Source of the DNA: Methylocystis hirsuta | GTDB taxonomy: Bacteria; Pseudomonadota; Alphaproteobacteria; Rhizobiales; Beijerinckiaceae | NCBI RefSeq assembly: GCF_003722355.1 | Contig: NZ_QWDD01000001.1 | Span: forward strand, 558,001-622,000 | Direction: 5' to 3' | Length of the DNA stretch: 64,000 nt | Shown here: piece by piece, positions 1-8,979 of the stretch | Layout of the letters: each line of letters opens with the position of its first letter | How positions within the stretch are numbered: the first letter of the stretch is position 1 | Notes under the pieces: model-generated | Databases searched by the model: none | What the model was told of the DNA's origin: nothing | Seen by the model: only the letters and a program-made list of their open reading frames with translations | Made by a program: the position numbers and the translations under genes

Positions 1-137
1 GTCACGAAGGGCTGGACAATAGTTCGGCGCCAAGCCCTGGAAGCATCGCGACAGGGAGCGCCCGTTTCGATCCGTGAAAGGAATTCGTCGGCCTCTCTGA
101 GTCTGTCCGATCTTGACGCCTCTTCACCTTCCGACAT
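1..137 (-). CDS. possible start of an unidentified gene running off the left edge
   Basis: An ATG at 137 opens a frame with no stop through position 1, giving about 45 residues that begin MSEGEEASRSDRLREADEF. The composition is that of a normal charged soluble protein. No family is recognised and no strong ribosome binding site precedes the ATG. The opposite strand is also open here, so this may not be a gene. Confidence 0.25.
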   Translation of the reverse strand, partial: MSEGEEASRSDRLREADEFLSRIETGAPCRDASRAWRRTIVQPFV

Positions 138-571
138 CACTTGGCGCGTGCGCTCTTCGGCCGTGCGGCCGCGCCTTTCCACGCGAGCTCTACTTCAAAT
201 GCGGACTACGAAATCCCAGCCGGCGCAGGCCCCTATGCACGTCGGGATCCTTCATGAAAAGGTTCCACAACAGGCCTGTGCGATAATTTCATTTTCGCAA
301 GGCCAGCCTTGGCCAAGGCGACATCCTTCTCCAGGGCGACGTCAAAGAGATCAAAACTGACAGCCAATTCGATCGGCGGATCGAGGAAAGGCCGAGGAAG
401 CCGGCGTCGCGACTGAAAAATCGCAGTGTCGGTGGTCGATTCCGCCCCTAGGGGCTTCTAGGTTTTTTGTCGCGCTACAAATGTGATTGTCGCGCTATAA
501 TTCGCAGTCTTGACTTGCGCGGGGACGCCGACCTATATCGCAAATTCTTCCAGACCGCTGAGGCGGGTCGG
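138..571. other. stretch without a recognisable gene
   Basis: No frame on either strand gives a recognisable protein and the short open frames are not convincing. A minus-strand frame near 240-370 reads like degraded coding sequence but could not be assigned to a family. Confidence 0.4.
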
Positions 572-648
572 GGCGGAGTAGCTCAGTCGGCTAGAGCAGA
601 GGAATCATAATCCTTGTGTCGGGGGTTCGAGTCCCTCCTCCGCTACCA
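572..648 (+). tRNA. tRNA-Met (CAU), elongator type
   Basis: This is a 77-nt cloverleaf with acceptor arms GGCGGAG and CTCCGCT (a G-U closing pair), a D arm beginning AGCTCAGTCGG, the anticodon CAT at 606-608 in the loop ATCATAA, a T arm GGGGGTTCGAGTCCCTC, and an encoded ACCA end at 645-648. The sequence matches the usual alphaproteobacterial elongator tRNA-Met pattern. The DNA on its 3' side is poorly coding, as often seen where elements have integrated at tRNA genes, but no attachment-site duplication is visible. Confidence 0.95.
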
Positions 649-977
649 ATTTCGGCATTTTATCACGTTAAATCAAAGCAGTATCATAATTTCATGCTCC
701 TCCGCGATACGCCGCAGCACTACCAAGCCGCTACCGCATTCGCGTAAGATCGAAGGCTCTCGCGAGTTTGGTTCGTCAATAGTATTGTGGGGTGAAGCCT
801 TGTCGGGGCGGGCTGTCTGATTGCGGGCGTTGCGAATCTGCGATCGCGGTTCGTGGAACGTATCGCGGTTAGACGTTCACGCTTGGCGACGTCGTGGGCC
901 GAGCGCGAGAGCCCACGGATTTAGCGGCCCCAGATCTTGAATTCACCACAGGTCCAGGCGGGGACAGTTATGCGGGA
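649..977. other. non-coding or degraded DNA between tRNA-Met and the hydrogenase locus
   Basis: The short open frames on both strands have no recognisable domain and no good ribosome binding sites. No repeat of the tRNA 3' end is present. I see nothing that supports a gene. Confidence 0.4.
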
Positions 978-1382
978 TCAGGGGGCTTGCATCGCCTCGA
1001 TGAGATCCGACAAGGCGGCGCGAAGCTTGTCCGACAAAGTCAGATCGAACGCGATCTCTTTCGCGTCATAAGGGACGGCTATTGGCCCCATCTCAATGAG
1101 TTTAGCTGACATGGCGATCAGGATTTCTCGAAGTTGTGCGTCTGCATGGATTGCGCGCGGCGACGTATTGATCACCGCAACAGGCTTGCCGGGAAATTCG
1201 ACGCTCCCGACGAGCCAATCGAGTGCGTGCTTTGAAGAGCCCGGAACGCCGTGCGCGTATTCTGGCGATGCGATCACGACGCCGTCGCTTTGACCAATGC
1301 TTTTGCGTAGCGCGCAAACTTCGCGGGGAGGAGGTTGAGACGCCTCGGCGCGAGACAGGAGAGGCGCCAAGCGTGAGCGCAA
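978..1382 (-). pseudogene. 5'-truncated NAD(P)H-dependent FMN reductase
   Basis: The frame encodes about 134 residues matching the C-terminal two thirds of the NADPH-dependent FMN reductase (flavodoxin-fold) family. The motif SPEYAHGVPGSSKHALDWLV, the following GKPVAVIN and the SPRAIHADAQLRE segment are all characteristic. The N-terminal beta strand and GSLR-type phosphate-binding loop, about 55 residues, are missing. The frame starts only with a TTG that lies a few bases from the hupF stop codon, with no good ribosome binding site. It therefore looks decapitated where the hydrogenase operon ends. Translation by coupling to hupF is possible, but the product would lack its FMN-phosphate loop. 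Confidence 0.7.
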
Positions 1383-1384
1383 GC

Positions 1385-1750
1385 TTAACTCGCCTGCGTC
1401 GACGATGATTCTGATACGGGTTGTTTTGGTGCTGGAACATCACGATCGGGTTCGTCGGACAGCGCCAGATGGGCGGGCAATTGCGGCTCGCGGTCGATAA
1501 GATCGGCGAAATGCGCTTCAAAGGTCCGTCCGGCAAGCGCCGCGTCAAGGCCCGCGAGCGCGGCCGTTATCAGAGCGGCTTCCTCTTCCTCAAGCACGCG
1601 CATCGCCGTGCCAAGATGAACGAGCACATGCGCGCCGGAAGGCTGCGCGCCGATAAGCAGCATGGAAATGCGCTCAGTGCGGCCGGCGCCTTCGCACAGC
1701 GCCGACATGTCGTCTCCGTCGATCACCCGCATCGGAACGCCAAGGCACAT
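1385..1750 (-). CDS. hupF: HupF, HypC-like hydrogenase chaperone
   Basis: This 121-residue protein starts MCLGVPMRVI, the Cys2-containing N-terminus of the HypC/HybG/HupF family. Known family members bind the immature large subunit and carry the Fe(CN)2CO unit. It is longer than HypC, which is encoded separately at 14008-14238, and has an acidic middle and a Pro/Ser-rich C-terminal tail, as HupF proteins do. In rhizobia HupF also protects HupL maturation under oxygen. Open frame continues upstream of this ATG, but the conserved protein begins here. It is the last intact gene of the hydrogenase operon. Confidence 0.9.
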   Translation of the reverse strand: MCLGVPMRVIDGDDMSALCEGAGRTERISMLLIGAQPSGAHVLVHLGTAMRVLEEEEAALITAALAGLDAALAGRTFEAHFADLIDREPQLPAHLALSDEPDRDVPAPKQPVSESSSTQAS

Positions 1751-1772
1751 GGGAATCCGTCCGTCCGATGCC

Positions 1773-2000
1773 TCAGTCGTCCGCGCGCAAAGCCTTGCGG
1801 CTCGCATAGGCGACGCCAAGAGCGCCCATCGCGACGATGGAAATCCAGCCGAAAGCGACGGCAAGCGCGAGAAGGTGATCAGACTGCGTGGCGATATGCG
1901 TGAGGCTCTCGGCGAGCCCATACGGATGCGCGCCCGGATGCGCGTTCGCCATGACAGGCGCGAGCGCCGCCGCGACGACGATCATTCGCAGGAAGCTCAT
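1773..2000 (-). CDS. 75-residue HupE-like exported or membrane protein
   Basis: The ATG at 2000 follows a GGAGGG ribosome binding site inside the end of hupD. Residues 1-20 form a signal peptide or membrane segment ending near ANA. They are followed by HPGAHPYG, a HIATQSDHLLAL segment, and a second hydrophobic stretch (about residues 45-65). The HPG...DHLLAL pattern recalls the N-terminal part of HupE/UreJ, a nickel transporter family of about 190 residues with six membrane segments. Only one such unit is present here. It is tightly linked between hupD and hupF, so a role in nickel supply or membrane assembly of the hydrogenase is inferred, not shown. Confidence 0.7.
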   Translation of the reverse strand: MSFLRMIVVAAALAPVMANAHPGAHPYGLAESLTHIATQSDHLLALAVAFGWISIVAMGALGVAYASRKALRADD

Positions 2001-2001
2001 G

Positions 2002-2592
2002 TCAATCCCTCCATTCGCCGGCGGCGCCCACGCCTTTCCGGCTCTCATAGCTCTGATGATCGATGTCATGCTTTAACAGCGCCAGTTCCGGCGACAGCGG
2101 TTCGGCGCGCAGGACGCAATCGACGCCCCATTCCAGCAGGATGTCATGCGCCACCGTGACAGCGGCGGCGACCGCGCCGCGCACCGGCTCGGTGAGCGGA
2201 CCGCCCCAGTTTTCGAGATCGAGCGGCTGGCAGCCGACGAGCGCGAGGCGCGAAGGATAATCGCCAAGGAGATCGGCGGCGCTCAGCACCTCCTGAAAGC
2301 CGGTTTGATGCAGGCTCATCTTTTTCGAGCCGGTGAATTTCGGCACCTCGCCATCACGCACGATCTTCAGCGTTCCAGGCGCAAGGCCGTAATCGATGGC
2401 GTCGAAAACCAGAAGATCGTCGGCCTCGCGCACATATTGCACGAGATAAAGCCCCTGCGTTCCGCCATCGAGCAGGGTGACGTGGTCCGGGAGAGCATAG
2501 CGGCGATGAAACGCCTCCACGGCGCGCACGCCAAAGCCTTCGTCGCCCCAAAGTATGTTGCCGATGCCAAGGATGAGAACGCGCCGCGCCAC
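2002..2592 (-). CDS. hupD: HupD, hydrogenase maturation endopeptidase
   Basis: This 196-residue HyaD/HupD-type protease removes the C-terminal peptide of HupL after nickel insertion. The N-terminal LGIGNILWGDEGFG is the family signature and contains the nickel-sensing Glu16. Asp64 lies in the VFDAID motif, and the conserved His follows KKMSLHQTGF. Translation starts at a GTG preceded by GGAG. The gene lies 3 nt after hupC and 1 nt before the HupE-like gene, so translation is probably coupled. Its substrate is HupL, which carries a cleavable tail; HupV does not. Confidence 0.95.
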   Translation of the reverse strand: MARRVLILGIGNILWGDEGFGVRAVEAFHRRYALPDHVTLLDGGTQGLYLVQYVREADDLLVFDAIDYGLAPGTLKIVRDGEVPKFTGSKKMSLHQTGFQEVLSAADLLGDYPSRLALVGCQPLDLENWGGPLTEPVRGAVAAAVTVAHDILLEWGVDCVLRAEPLSPELALLKHDIDHQSYESRKGVGAAGEWRD

Positions 2593-2595
2593 GGA

Positions 2596-3315
2596 TCACG
2601 CTCCATCCTTGAAATGGCGCTCGCCCGAGATCATCGAGGAGATGATGCTCTGGCGCGACATGATGTCTTCGCGCACTGCCGCGTAAATATGGATGATGAT
2701 GAACGTGACGATCACATACATGCCGAGGTGATGCCAAGTGTGTACTTCCTGGCTGTTGGGCCAGATATAGAAGACCCAGCCGAAGAGCTTCGCCTCCCAG
2801 CTGTCGGCGCCTTCTCCTTCTGAATAGAGCGCGAAGCCCGTGACGATCATGAACGCCGACATTAGCGTATACATGGCGAACATCGCCGTCTGCGCCAACG
2901 GATTATGGCCGACATATTTCTTGGGCGCCTTTTCGAGGAAGGCGTACCAGCGGATTTCATGCGCCAGCTCTTTCCAGAAGGAGGCGCGCCAAACCGGCAC
3001 GTAATAGATTTGCCGCGAATGCTCGTTTCCCATGAAAGCCCAATAGCCGCGCAGCAGAAAGCCGACGGCCATGATCTGGCCCGCGGTGAAATGGGCGAAG
3101 CGGATGTAGCCCATGACGAAATGCTGCGACGCCTCGCCCGCGACGGTCGGCAAGGGAGAGCCGATCAGATAGCCGGTGACGATCAGAACCAGGATGGCGA
3201 GCGCGTTGACCCAATGCCAGAGCCGCACCGGCGCCTCATAGACATAGACGGTCGGCTGCGACACAACCCTCTCGCCATGAGAATCGGCGACATCGATGCG
3301 CGAAATGTCGGTCAT
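2596..3315 (-). CDS. hupC: HupC, b-type cytochrome subunit of the uptake hydrogenase
   Basis: This 239-residue integral membrane di-heme cytochrome b of the HyaC/HupC family accepts electrons from HupSL and passes them to quinone. It opens with YVYEAPVRLWHWVNALAI, giving the first membrane segment and heme-ligand His, and has further His residues in FAHFTAGQIMAVGF and EVHTWHHLGM. Four hydrophobic segments are visible. A GAGGAGGGG ribosome binding site precedes the ATG at 3315, and only 10 nt separate it from hupL. It anchors the dimer at the periplasmic face of the membrane. Confidence 0.95.
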   Translation of the reverse strand: MTDISRIDVADSHGERVVSQPTVYVYEAPVRLWHWVNALAILVLIVTGYLIGSPLPTVAGEASQHFVMGYIRFAHFTAGQIMAVGFLLRGYWAFMGNEHSRQIYYVPVWRASFWKELAHEIRWYAFLEKAPKKYVGHNPLAQTAMFAMYTLMSAFMIVTGFALYSEGEGADSWEAKLFGWVFYIWPNSQEVHTWHHLGMYVIVTFIIIHIYAAVREDIMSRQSIISSMISGERHFKDGA

Positions 3316-3325
3316 GAACCCCTCC

Positions 3326-5197
3326 TCAGCGCACCTGCACCTTCGCCATCTCCTGCCCGTCCTCGCTCATTACATGCGTCGAACAGGCGAGACAGGGATC
3401 GAAGGAGTGGATCGTGCGCAGGATTTCGAGCGGCTGCGCGGGATCGACCATCGGCGTATTCATCAGCGAAGCCTCGAAGGCGCCGATATTGCCGGCGGGA
3501 TCGCGCGGCGAGCCGTTCCATGTGGTCGGCACGACGCATTGGTAATTGTCGATCTTGCCGTCCTTGATCTTGATCCAATGCGCCAGCGCGCCGCGCGGCG
3601 CCTCGGTGAAGCCGACGCCTTTCGTCTCCTTGGGCCAGCTTTTGGGCTCCCACTTCTCGACATTGGCGGTCGCAAGATCGCCGGCCTTGATATTGGCGAT
3701 CAGCTTGTCGAAGAAATGCCGCATCTGATAGCCGGCCCACTGGCTCTCCAGCGCGCGCGCCGCCGTGCGGCCGAGCGTCGAGAAGAGCGCCGAAGTCGGC
3801 AGCCCAAGATCGTGCAGCACTTTCTCCACGGGCTCCTTGAATTGCGGCTTGCCCTGCGCATAGCCGACCACCCAGCGCGCCAGCGGGCCGACCTCCATCG
3901 CGTGACCGCGCCAGCGCGGCGCCTTGATCCAGGAATATTTGCCGCCTTCGTCGAGCTCGATGATATTGGTTTTCGTGCCTTTGGCGTTCGGTCCGAGTTC
4001 GTAATGCGGTTCGGTGACGCCGTCCCAAGGATGCAGCCCCTTGGTTTCGTCGCCATATTTGTACCAAGAGTGCGTCACGAACTCCTGTATCTCCTCCGGG
4101 TCGCGATGATCGACGGGATGGATCTCGTCGAGCTTGCCGTTGATGATCGCGCCGCGCGGCAAGAGCAGGTTCTTGTCCGTATAGTCGTTGGCGTGTTCCG
4201 GCACGTCTCCATAGGCAAGCACGGATTTGCCGGAGAGGCCGCCGCCATAGAGCCAGTCCTTATAGAAGGAGCCGATGGCCATGATGTCGGGGATATAGAC
4301 CTTGTCGTTGAATTCGATCAGTTGATCGATGATGCTATCGACGAGGTTCAGGCGTTCCATGTTGATGGCGCCGACCGCGCCGACTCCGTCGATATTGATC
4401 GCGCAGGGCACGCCGCCGACGAGCCAATTGGGATGCGGATTCTTGCCGCCAAAGATCGTGTGGATTTTCACGATCTCCTTTTGGAAGTCGAGCGCCTCGA
4501 GATAATGCGCGACAGCCATCAGATTGGCTTCGGGCGGCAGCCGATAGGCCTTGCTGCCCCAATAGCCGTTCTTGAAGGGACCGAGCTGGCCGGACTCGAC
4601 AAACTTTTTCAGGCGCGTTTGCAAGTCCTTGTAATAGCCGGGGGAGGACAGCGGCCAGCTCGAAATCGATTGCGCGAGAGCGGAAGTGGCTTTGGGATCG
4701 GCGCTGAGCGCCGAAACCACATCGACCCAGTCGAGCGCATGGAGATGATAGAAATGCACGATGTGATCGTGCACCTGCAGCGCGAGCTGCATGAGATTGC
4801 GGATCGAATTGGCGTTCTCAGGGATGGCGATCCCGAGCGCGTCTTCAACAGCGCGCACCGAGGTGAGCGCATGCGTGCCGGTGCAAACGCCGCAGATCCG
4901 CTCGGTGAAGGCCCAGGCGTCGCGCGGATCGCGATTCTTCAGGATCACTTCGATGCCGCGCCACATGGTTCCGGTCGATACCGCGTTGCGGATGACATTG
5001 TCGGAGTCGACATTCACTTCGACGCGCAAATGGCCTTCGATGCGCGTCACGGGATCGACGACGACGCGCTTGCCGCTGTTGTCGAGCCTGAAGCCGTTGG
5101 GCGTGTCGACGCCGGCGGAAGCCGTTGCGGCGACGGCGGGAGCGGCGGCTGGGGCTGCCTGGTCCGCGCGATTTTGCGAGATGCGCTGCTGCGTCAT
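3326..5197 (-). CDS. hupL: HupL, catalytic large subunit of the uptake [NiFe]-hydrogenase
   Basis: This 623-residue large subunit oxidises H2 at the Ni-Fe centre. The proximal CxxC motif is in [20 protein letters not shown] and the distal one in [11 protein letters not shown]. After the His of that motif comes a 15-residue C-terminal tail ([15 protein letters not shown]), the substrate of HupD. The first 25-30 residues form an Ala/Pro-rich extension before the conserved [23 protein letters not shown] region. The gene lies 23 nt after hupS and is exported together with it by the Tat signal of the small subunit. Confidence 0.97.
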   Translation of the reverse strand: MTQQRISQNRADQAAPAAAPAVAATASAGVDTPNGFRLDNSGKRVVVDPVTRIEGHLRVEVNVDSDNVIRNAVSTGTMWRGIEVILKNRDPRDAWAFTERICGVCTGTHALTSVRAVEDALGIAIPENANSIRNLMQLALQVHDHIVHFYHLHALDWVDVVSALSADPKATSALAQSISSWPLSSPGYYKDLQTRLKKFVESGQLGPFKNGYWGSKAYRLPPEANLMAVAHYLEALDFQKEIVKIHTIFGGKNPHPNWLVGGVPCAINIDGVGAVGAINMERLNLVDSIIDQLIEFNDKVYIPDIMAIGSFYKDWLYGGGLSGKSVLAYGDVPEHANDYTDKNLLLPRGAIINGKLDEIHPVDHRDPEEIQEFVTHSWYKYGDETKGLHPWDGVTEPHYELGPNAKGTKTNIIELDEGGKYSWIKAPRWRGHAMEVGPLARWVVGYAQGKPQFKEPVEKVLHDLGLPTSALFSTLGRTAARALESQWAGYQMRHFFDKLIANIKAGDLATANVEKWEPKSWPKETKGVGFTEAPRGALAHWIKIKDGKIDNYQCVVPTTWNGSPRDPAGNIGAFEASLMNTPMVDPAQPLEILRTIHSFDPCLACSTHVMSEDGQEMAKVQVR

Positions 5198-5220
5198 GGT
5201 GATTGTCCTGGAGAGCGGCG

Positions 5221-6303
5221 TCAGGCCGAGTGATCGTTGTTCTTCGAGACGATGCGCTTAACGGCGGTCGCCGCGGCATGCGTGACGACGGCCGCGCCGA
5301 CGAGGCCCGCGGCCGCCAGGCCGATCTCGTCCGCGTTTTTCTCGACGCCGAATTGGTGGATGTTCGTCAGCCGTTCATAGAAGGGGCCCTTGTCCCAGAA
5401 ACCCTCTTCCGAACAGCCAATGCAGCCATGGCCCGACTGGATGGGGAAGGAGACGCCGCCGTTCCAGCGCACCGTCGAACAGGCGTTATAGGTCGTCGGC
5501 CCCTTGCAGCCCATTTTATAGAGGCAATGACCTTTGCGCGCGCTTTCGTCGTCCCATTGCTCGACGAACTGGCCCGCGTCGAAATGCGGACGTCGGTAGC
5601 ACTTGTCGTGGATGCGCTGCGAATAGAACATATTCGGCCGGCCTTGCCGGTCGAGTTCGGGCAGCCTGCCGAAGGTCGTTATATAAGTGACGACGCCGGT
5701 CATGACTTCGGCGATGGGCGGACACCCCGGCACCTTGATGATCGGCTTGTCGTGGATGACCTTGTCGATGGGCGTCGCCTGCGTCGGATTGGGTTTCGCC
5801 GCCTGCACGCAACCCCAAGAGGCGCAGGCGCCCCAGGCGATGATCGCCATGGCGTCTTCCGCCATCCATTTCAGCTTTTCGACGAATGGCTTGCCGCCGT
5901 CGATGCAGAACATGCCGCCTTCATTGAGCGGCGGATTGCCCTCGACGGCGAGGATATATTTGCCTTTGTATTTCTCTTTCGTCTCTTGGAGGATCGCTTC
6001 GGCCTGATGGCCGGCGGCGGCCATGATCGTATCGTCGTAATCGAGCGAGATCATCGACAGAACGACGTCTTTGACCAGCGGATGCGCCGAGCGGATGAAG
6101 CTTTCCGAACAGCAGGTGCATTCGAGCCCATGCATCCAGATGACCGGCGTGCGTTCCTTGGTTTCGAGCGCGTTGGCGATCTTCGCGGCGCCGATCGGAC
6201 CCATGCCGAGACTGGCTGCGGTCAGGCTGCAAAATTTCGTGAAGCTTCTGCGCGTCACTCCCTGTCGGCGAATGACGTCGTAAAAAGTCTCGATTGCGGC
6301 CAT
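5221..6303 (-). CDS. hupS: HupS, Tat-exported Fe-S small subunit, O2-tolerant type
   Basis: This 360-residue small subunit relays electrons from the Ni-Fe site to HupC. Residues 18-24 (RRSFTKF) form the twin-arginine motif of the export signal. The proximal cluster region has six cysteines: C62, C64 and C65 in ECTCCSES, C160 and C165 in GACASWGC, and C194 in VPGCPP. C64 and C165 correspond to the two supernumerary cysteines (C19 and C120 of E. coli Hyd-1) that hold the [4Fe-3S] cluster of O2-tolerant group 1d enzymes. A hydrophobic C-terminal anchor lies near residues 325-350. An AGGAGGA site precedes the ATG at 6303, with a sigma-54 promoter about 70 nt upstream. Confidence 0.97.
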   Translation of the reverse strand: MAAIETFYDVIRRQGVTRRSFTKFCSLTAASLGMGPIGAAKIANALETKERTPVIWMHGLECTCCSESFIRSAHPLVKDVVLSMISLDYDDTIMAAAGHQAEAILQETKEKYKGKYILAVEGNPPLNEGGMFCIDGGKPFVEKLKWMAEDAMAIIAWGACASWGCVQAAKPNPTQATPIDKVIHDKPIIKVPGCPPIAEVMTGVVTYITTFGRLPELDRQGRPNMFYSQRIHDKCYRRPHFDAGQFVEQWDDESARKGHCLYKMGCKGPTTYNACSTVRWNGGVSFPIQSGHGCIGCSEEGFWDKGPFYERLTNIHQFGVEKNADEIGLAAAGLVGAAVVTHAAATAVKRIVSKNNDHSA

Positions 6304-6373
6304 TCCCGCTCCTCCTGATGGCGTCTTCGTCCCTTCGTCGCGATCTCGCGTCGCGCTTTGTTTTCAAAGGGTG

Positions 6374-6390
6374 AGCAAGGTCCGGGCCAA
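6374..6390 (-). promoter_or_regulatory. sigma-54 (-24/-12) promoter of hupSLCD
   Basis: Read on the minus strand the site is TTGGCCCGGACCTTGCT. It matches the YTGGCACGRNNNTTGCW consensus at every defined position except one (C for A in the -24 element), with the required 10 nt between the invariant GG and GC. Transcription would start near 6362, about 60 nt before the hupS ATG. Presence of an NtrC-type activator gene (hoxA) in the same cluster supports the call. Confidence 0.8.
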
Positions 6391-6401
6391 GCGCCGCCTA
6401 T

Positions 6402-6425
6402 CAATTGCAATTGGTTTAATTCCAA
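6402..6425. promoter_or_regulatory. palindromes upstream of the hupS sigma-54 promoter
   Basis: A perfect 12-bp palindrome CAATTGCAATTG (6402-6413) overlaps an inverted repeat TTGG-N7-CCAA (6411-6414 and 6422-6425). They are AT-rich in a GC-rich background and lie just upstream of the -24 element. This fits a binding site for HoxA or for a DNA-bending protein such as IHF. HupR sites in Rhodobacter are described as TTG-N5-CAA, which is similar but not identical. Confidence 0.35.
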
Positions 6426-6523
6426 TAGACTAGGAGAGATCGAGGCGCGTCTCGATGAGAATTTTCGCGCGAGAGCGGCTAGTCGATTTTCAATCGGCGG
6501 AAAGACGCTTGCCAGCCCTTCGT

Positions 6524-7975
6524 TCAATGCGCCGTGCAGACCATGCAGGGATCGAAAGAGCGGATCACATGCTGCACGGAAGCGGCGCCCGCGCCATGGC
6601 CTTCGAGCGGCGCGCCGACCAGCGCCTGCTCGACCGGGCCGGCCACGCCGGAAGCGTCGCGCGGCGAGAAATTCCATGTCGTCGGCGCGATGATCTGATA
6701 GGAGCGGATCTTTCCCTTCTGCGCGCCGAGCCAATGGCCAAGCGAGCCGCGGGCGGCTTCGACGAGGCCAACGCCGTCGCCGTCCTCATCGTGCGGAGCC
6801 ACAACGCAGAAGGGCTCGTTCAACGCCAGCGCCTTCGCCCAGCCTTCCGCCGCCTCCGCGACCATCGCAAGCTCGATGAGGCGCGCGACGACGCGCACGA
6901 AAACATTAGAGCCACGCGAACGCTCAAGAAGGGCGCGCACAAGCGGATGGCCATGGACCGCCAGCCGCGCGACCGCGCCGACCTCCGCCGGACGCCCGTG
7001 AAGACGTGGCGCCTTCGCAAAAGAGTATGCGTCAGGCTTATCGACATAGGGCTCGGTGCGCGCGAGTGACGGCTCTTCCGGGCCGTCACGCATATAGGCG
7101 TGCGACACGTCTTCGCGGATCGCACGCGCGTCGAGCGGCGACAGCGCGCTCGCAATGGGATCGAATACGCCCGCGTTCAGAAAAGCGCCTGCTTCGCCGC
7201 GATAGGCGCCATAGCTCATCAAGGGATTTGCGGCGCGCCCGAGATTTTCGAGATCGAGCGCGCGCGCGATGCGGCAAAAGGCGGCAAAATCGCCATCGGC
7301 CCCTTTCCCTTCGCAATAACGCTCGAGCTCTTCGGGCGTCCTGAGGCCAAGCGGCACGGCAAGCGGCGCCGTGAAGACGATCGCCTCGAGAAAACGGCGA
7401 AAGTCGCGAGCGATTGCGACGAGCTGCGCCTTCTGCCCAAGATCGACGGCGCACGTCGTTCCGCCCGGCTGAAAGGCGAGACTATGCGGCCATTTGCCGG
7501 CGAGTATCCCCATGATTTCGAGAAGACGCCGGCGCGCCTGCAGAACCTCGTTCGCCGCCGCGCCTTCAATCGCCTTGAAACGTCGCCTGGCGGCCTCATG
7601 CCAGCTCCGCCCTGCATATTGCGCACGCGCGAAATCCGGCATGAAGAATATGTAGAAATGCGTCAGATGGTCGGCCATGTTCTCGGCGGCATGCGCGAGA
7701 TTGGCCGCGACGACCCCATTTGGCGCGCGCGCGACGCCATAGAGCGCGCGCAGCGCCGCCGCCGCCGCCATGGATTGCGAGACCGAGCAGATGCCGCAGA
7801 TTCTCGGCGCAATGGCGAGCGCGTCCGCCATCGGACGGCCAACCAGGATTTGTTCGAACCCGCGATAGAGCGGCGTCGTCACGCGCGCCGAAGCGACGGC
7901 GTCATCTTCGATGTCGAGCGACACTTCGAGATCGCCTTCGACGCGATTGAACGGGCCGACAAGAAGACGCGTCAT
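6524..7975 (-). CDS. hupV: HupV, large subunit of the H2-sensing regulatory hydrogenase
   Basis: This 483-residue group 2b (HupV/HoxC) large subunit starts at the ATG at 7975, where MTRLLVGPFNRVEGDLEVSL aligns with the family. The N-terminal motif is RICGICSVSQ and the C-terminal motif DPCMVCTAH. The protein stops immediately after that His, so there is no tail for a maturation protease. Absence of the tail is a known hallmark of H2 sensors. The start overlaps the hupU stop by 4 nt (ATGA). HupUV binds H2 in the cytoplasm and controls the kinase HupT. Confidence 0.95.
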   Translation of the reverse strand: MTRLLVGPFNRVEGDLEVSLDIEDDAVASARVTTPLYRGFEQILVGRPMADALAIAPRICGICSVSQSMAAAAALRALYGVARAPNGVVAANLAHAAENMADHLTHFYIFFMPDFARAQYAGRSWHEAARRRFKAIEGAAANEVLQARRRLLEIMGILAGKWPHSLAFQPGGTTCAVDLGQKAQLVAIARDFRRFLEAIVFTAPLAVPLGLRTPEELERYCEGKGADGDFAAFCRIARALDLENLGRAANPLMSYGAYRGEAGAFLNAGVFDPIASALSPLDARAIREDVSHAYMRDGPEEPSLARTEPYVDKPDAYSFAKAPRLHGRPAEVGAVARLAVHGHPLVRALLERSRGSNVFVRVVARLIELAMVAEAAEGWAKALALNEPFCVVAPHDEDGDGVGLVEAARGSLGHWLGAQKGKIRSYQIIAPTTWNFSPRDASGVAGPVEQALVGAPLEGHGAGAASVQHVIRSFDPCMVCTAH

Positions 7976-8979
7976 TCCCTCGGCTTTCTCGCGCCGCGCG
8001 GCGGCACGACGACATGATCCGCCGTGGCGTTCCTTCTCACGCGTTGCGGCGTCGCCGATTTCGACAAGGCTGCGAGCGCCATGAACCAGGCCTTCGGCAT
8101 GTCGAGCGGCAGTCCTATGGGCACGCCGCCGATTTTCGGCGTACGGTGATAGTCGCGAATATCCTCGAAGCCGGGCGAAGTGCAGGCGATACAGGCGAAG
8201 CCGCCTTTCGTGCAGGAGCCGGAGCCGTTCCAGCCGCGCTGATTGCAATCGCCTGCCGCCTGCGTCGCCTTGCAGCCGAGATGCTCCATCAGGCAGCCGC
8301 GCTGCGACAAAGTCTCCGCGCTCGCCTTGAACTCATAGAATTCGTTGCGGCTGCACCCATGATGCGCAAGATGATCGACATAGAATTTCGGCCGTCCGAG
8401 CGCGTCAAGATCATCCGCCGTCAGCACGTCCAGCGCCAGCGCCGCGAGCGTCTCCATGATCCAGCCGGGATGCGGCGCACAGCCCGCGACATTGATGACG
8501 GGCAGGCCGCGCCGCGATCGATAATCGGCGCCGAGCGCCCCGCCCGCCACGGCCTTGCGATATTGCAGGCCGGCGGCGTCAGTGGGATCGGGATCGGCGG
8601 CGGGAATGCCGCCAAAGGTCGCGCAGGAGCCAATGGCGACGCAATAATCCGCTTTGGCGGCGAGAGCGCGCGCCCAATCGAGCATGGCGCGTCCCGTGCC
8701 AGCGAGACGATTGAAGAAACCCGTTCCGTCGGGTCCGCAGAGAATCGCGCCTTCGATGCAGAGCGCGTGAAGCGGCGTTTCCCCGGCCTCGACGCGCTCC
8801 AGAACGATGCGCGCTTCCGCTCCGGTCTCCTCGCTGACGCTTGGATGCCACAGGAGGTTGACGCCGAGCGTGTCCAGCTCGCGAAACCATCCGCCTGAGC
8901 CATGTTCAAGCATGGACATGGTGCAGCCGCCGCAGCTCCCGGCCTGCAGCCACAATATGTTGAAGGCGCCCGCGCTCAT
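7972..8979 (-). CDS. hupU: HupU, small subunit of the H2-sensing regulatory hydrogenase
   Basis: This 335-residue cytoplasmic small subunit (HupU/HoxB) begins MSAGAFNILWLQAGSCGGC, directly at the first cluster-binding motif and with no Tat signal. Further cysteine motifs are GSCATFGG, AGCAPHPGW, HHGCSRNEFYEFK and CIACTSPGFED. Only two cysteines are present in SCGGC, so the extra residues of the O2-tolerant HupS are absent, as expected for sensors, whose O2 resistance is attributed to narrow gas channels. The start overlaps the hupT stop by 4 nt. Confidence 0.95.
   Translation of the reverse strand: MSAGAFNILWLQAGSCGGCTMSMLEHGSGGWFRELDTLGVNLLWHPSVSEETGAEARIVLERVEAGETPLHALCIEGAILCGPDGTGFFNRLAGTGRAMLDWARALAAKADYCVAIGSCATFGGIPAADPDPTDAAGLQYRKAVAGGALGADYRSRRGLPVINVAGCAPHPGWIMETLAALALDVLTADDLDALGRPKFYVDHLAHHGCSRNEFYEFKASAETLSQRGCLMEHLGCKATQAAGDCNQRGWNGSGSCTKGGFACIACTSPGFEDIRDYHRTPKIGGVPIGLPLDMPKAWFMALAALSKSATPQRVRRNATADHVVVPPRGARKPRE

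Noticed and set aside
572..1382. Genomic island integrated at tRNA-Met
   Set aside because: No integrase gene and no duplication of the tRNA 3' end is seen in the window; only poorly coding DNA and one truncated gene support the idea.
3296..5233. 645-codon plus-strand open frame across hupL
   Set aside because: It is antisense to hupL, which has all catalytic motifs; long antisense frames are expected in high-GC DNA with this codon bias.
6439..6456. ATCGAG-N6-CTCGAT hairpin after hupV as a terminator
   Set aside because: The stem is only 6 bp, there is no T run, and it lies beyond an already short gap; support is too weak.
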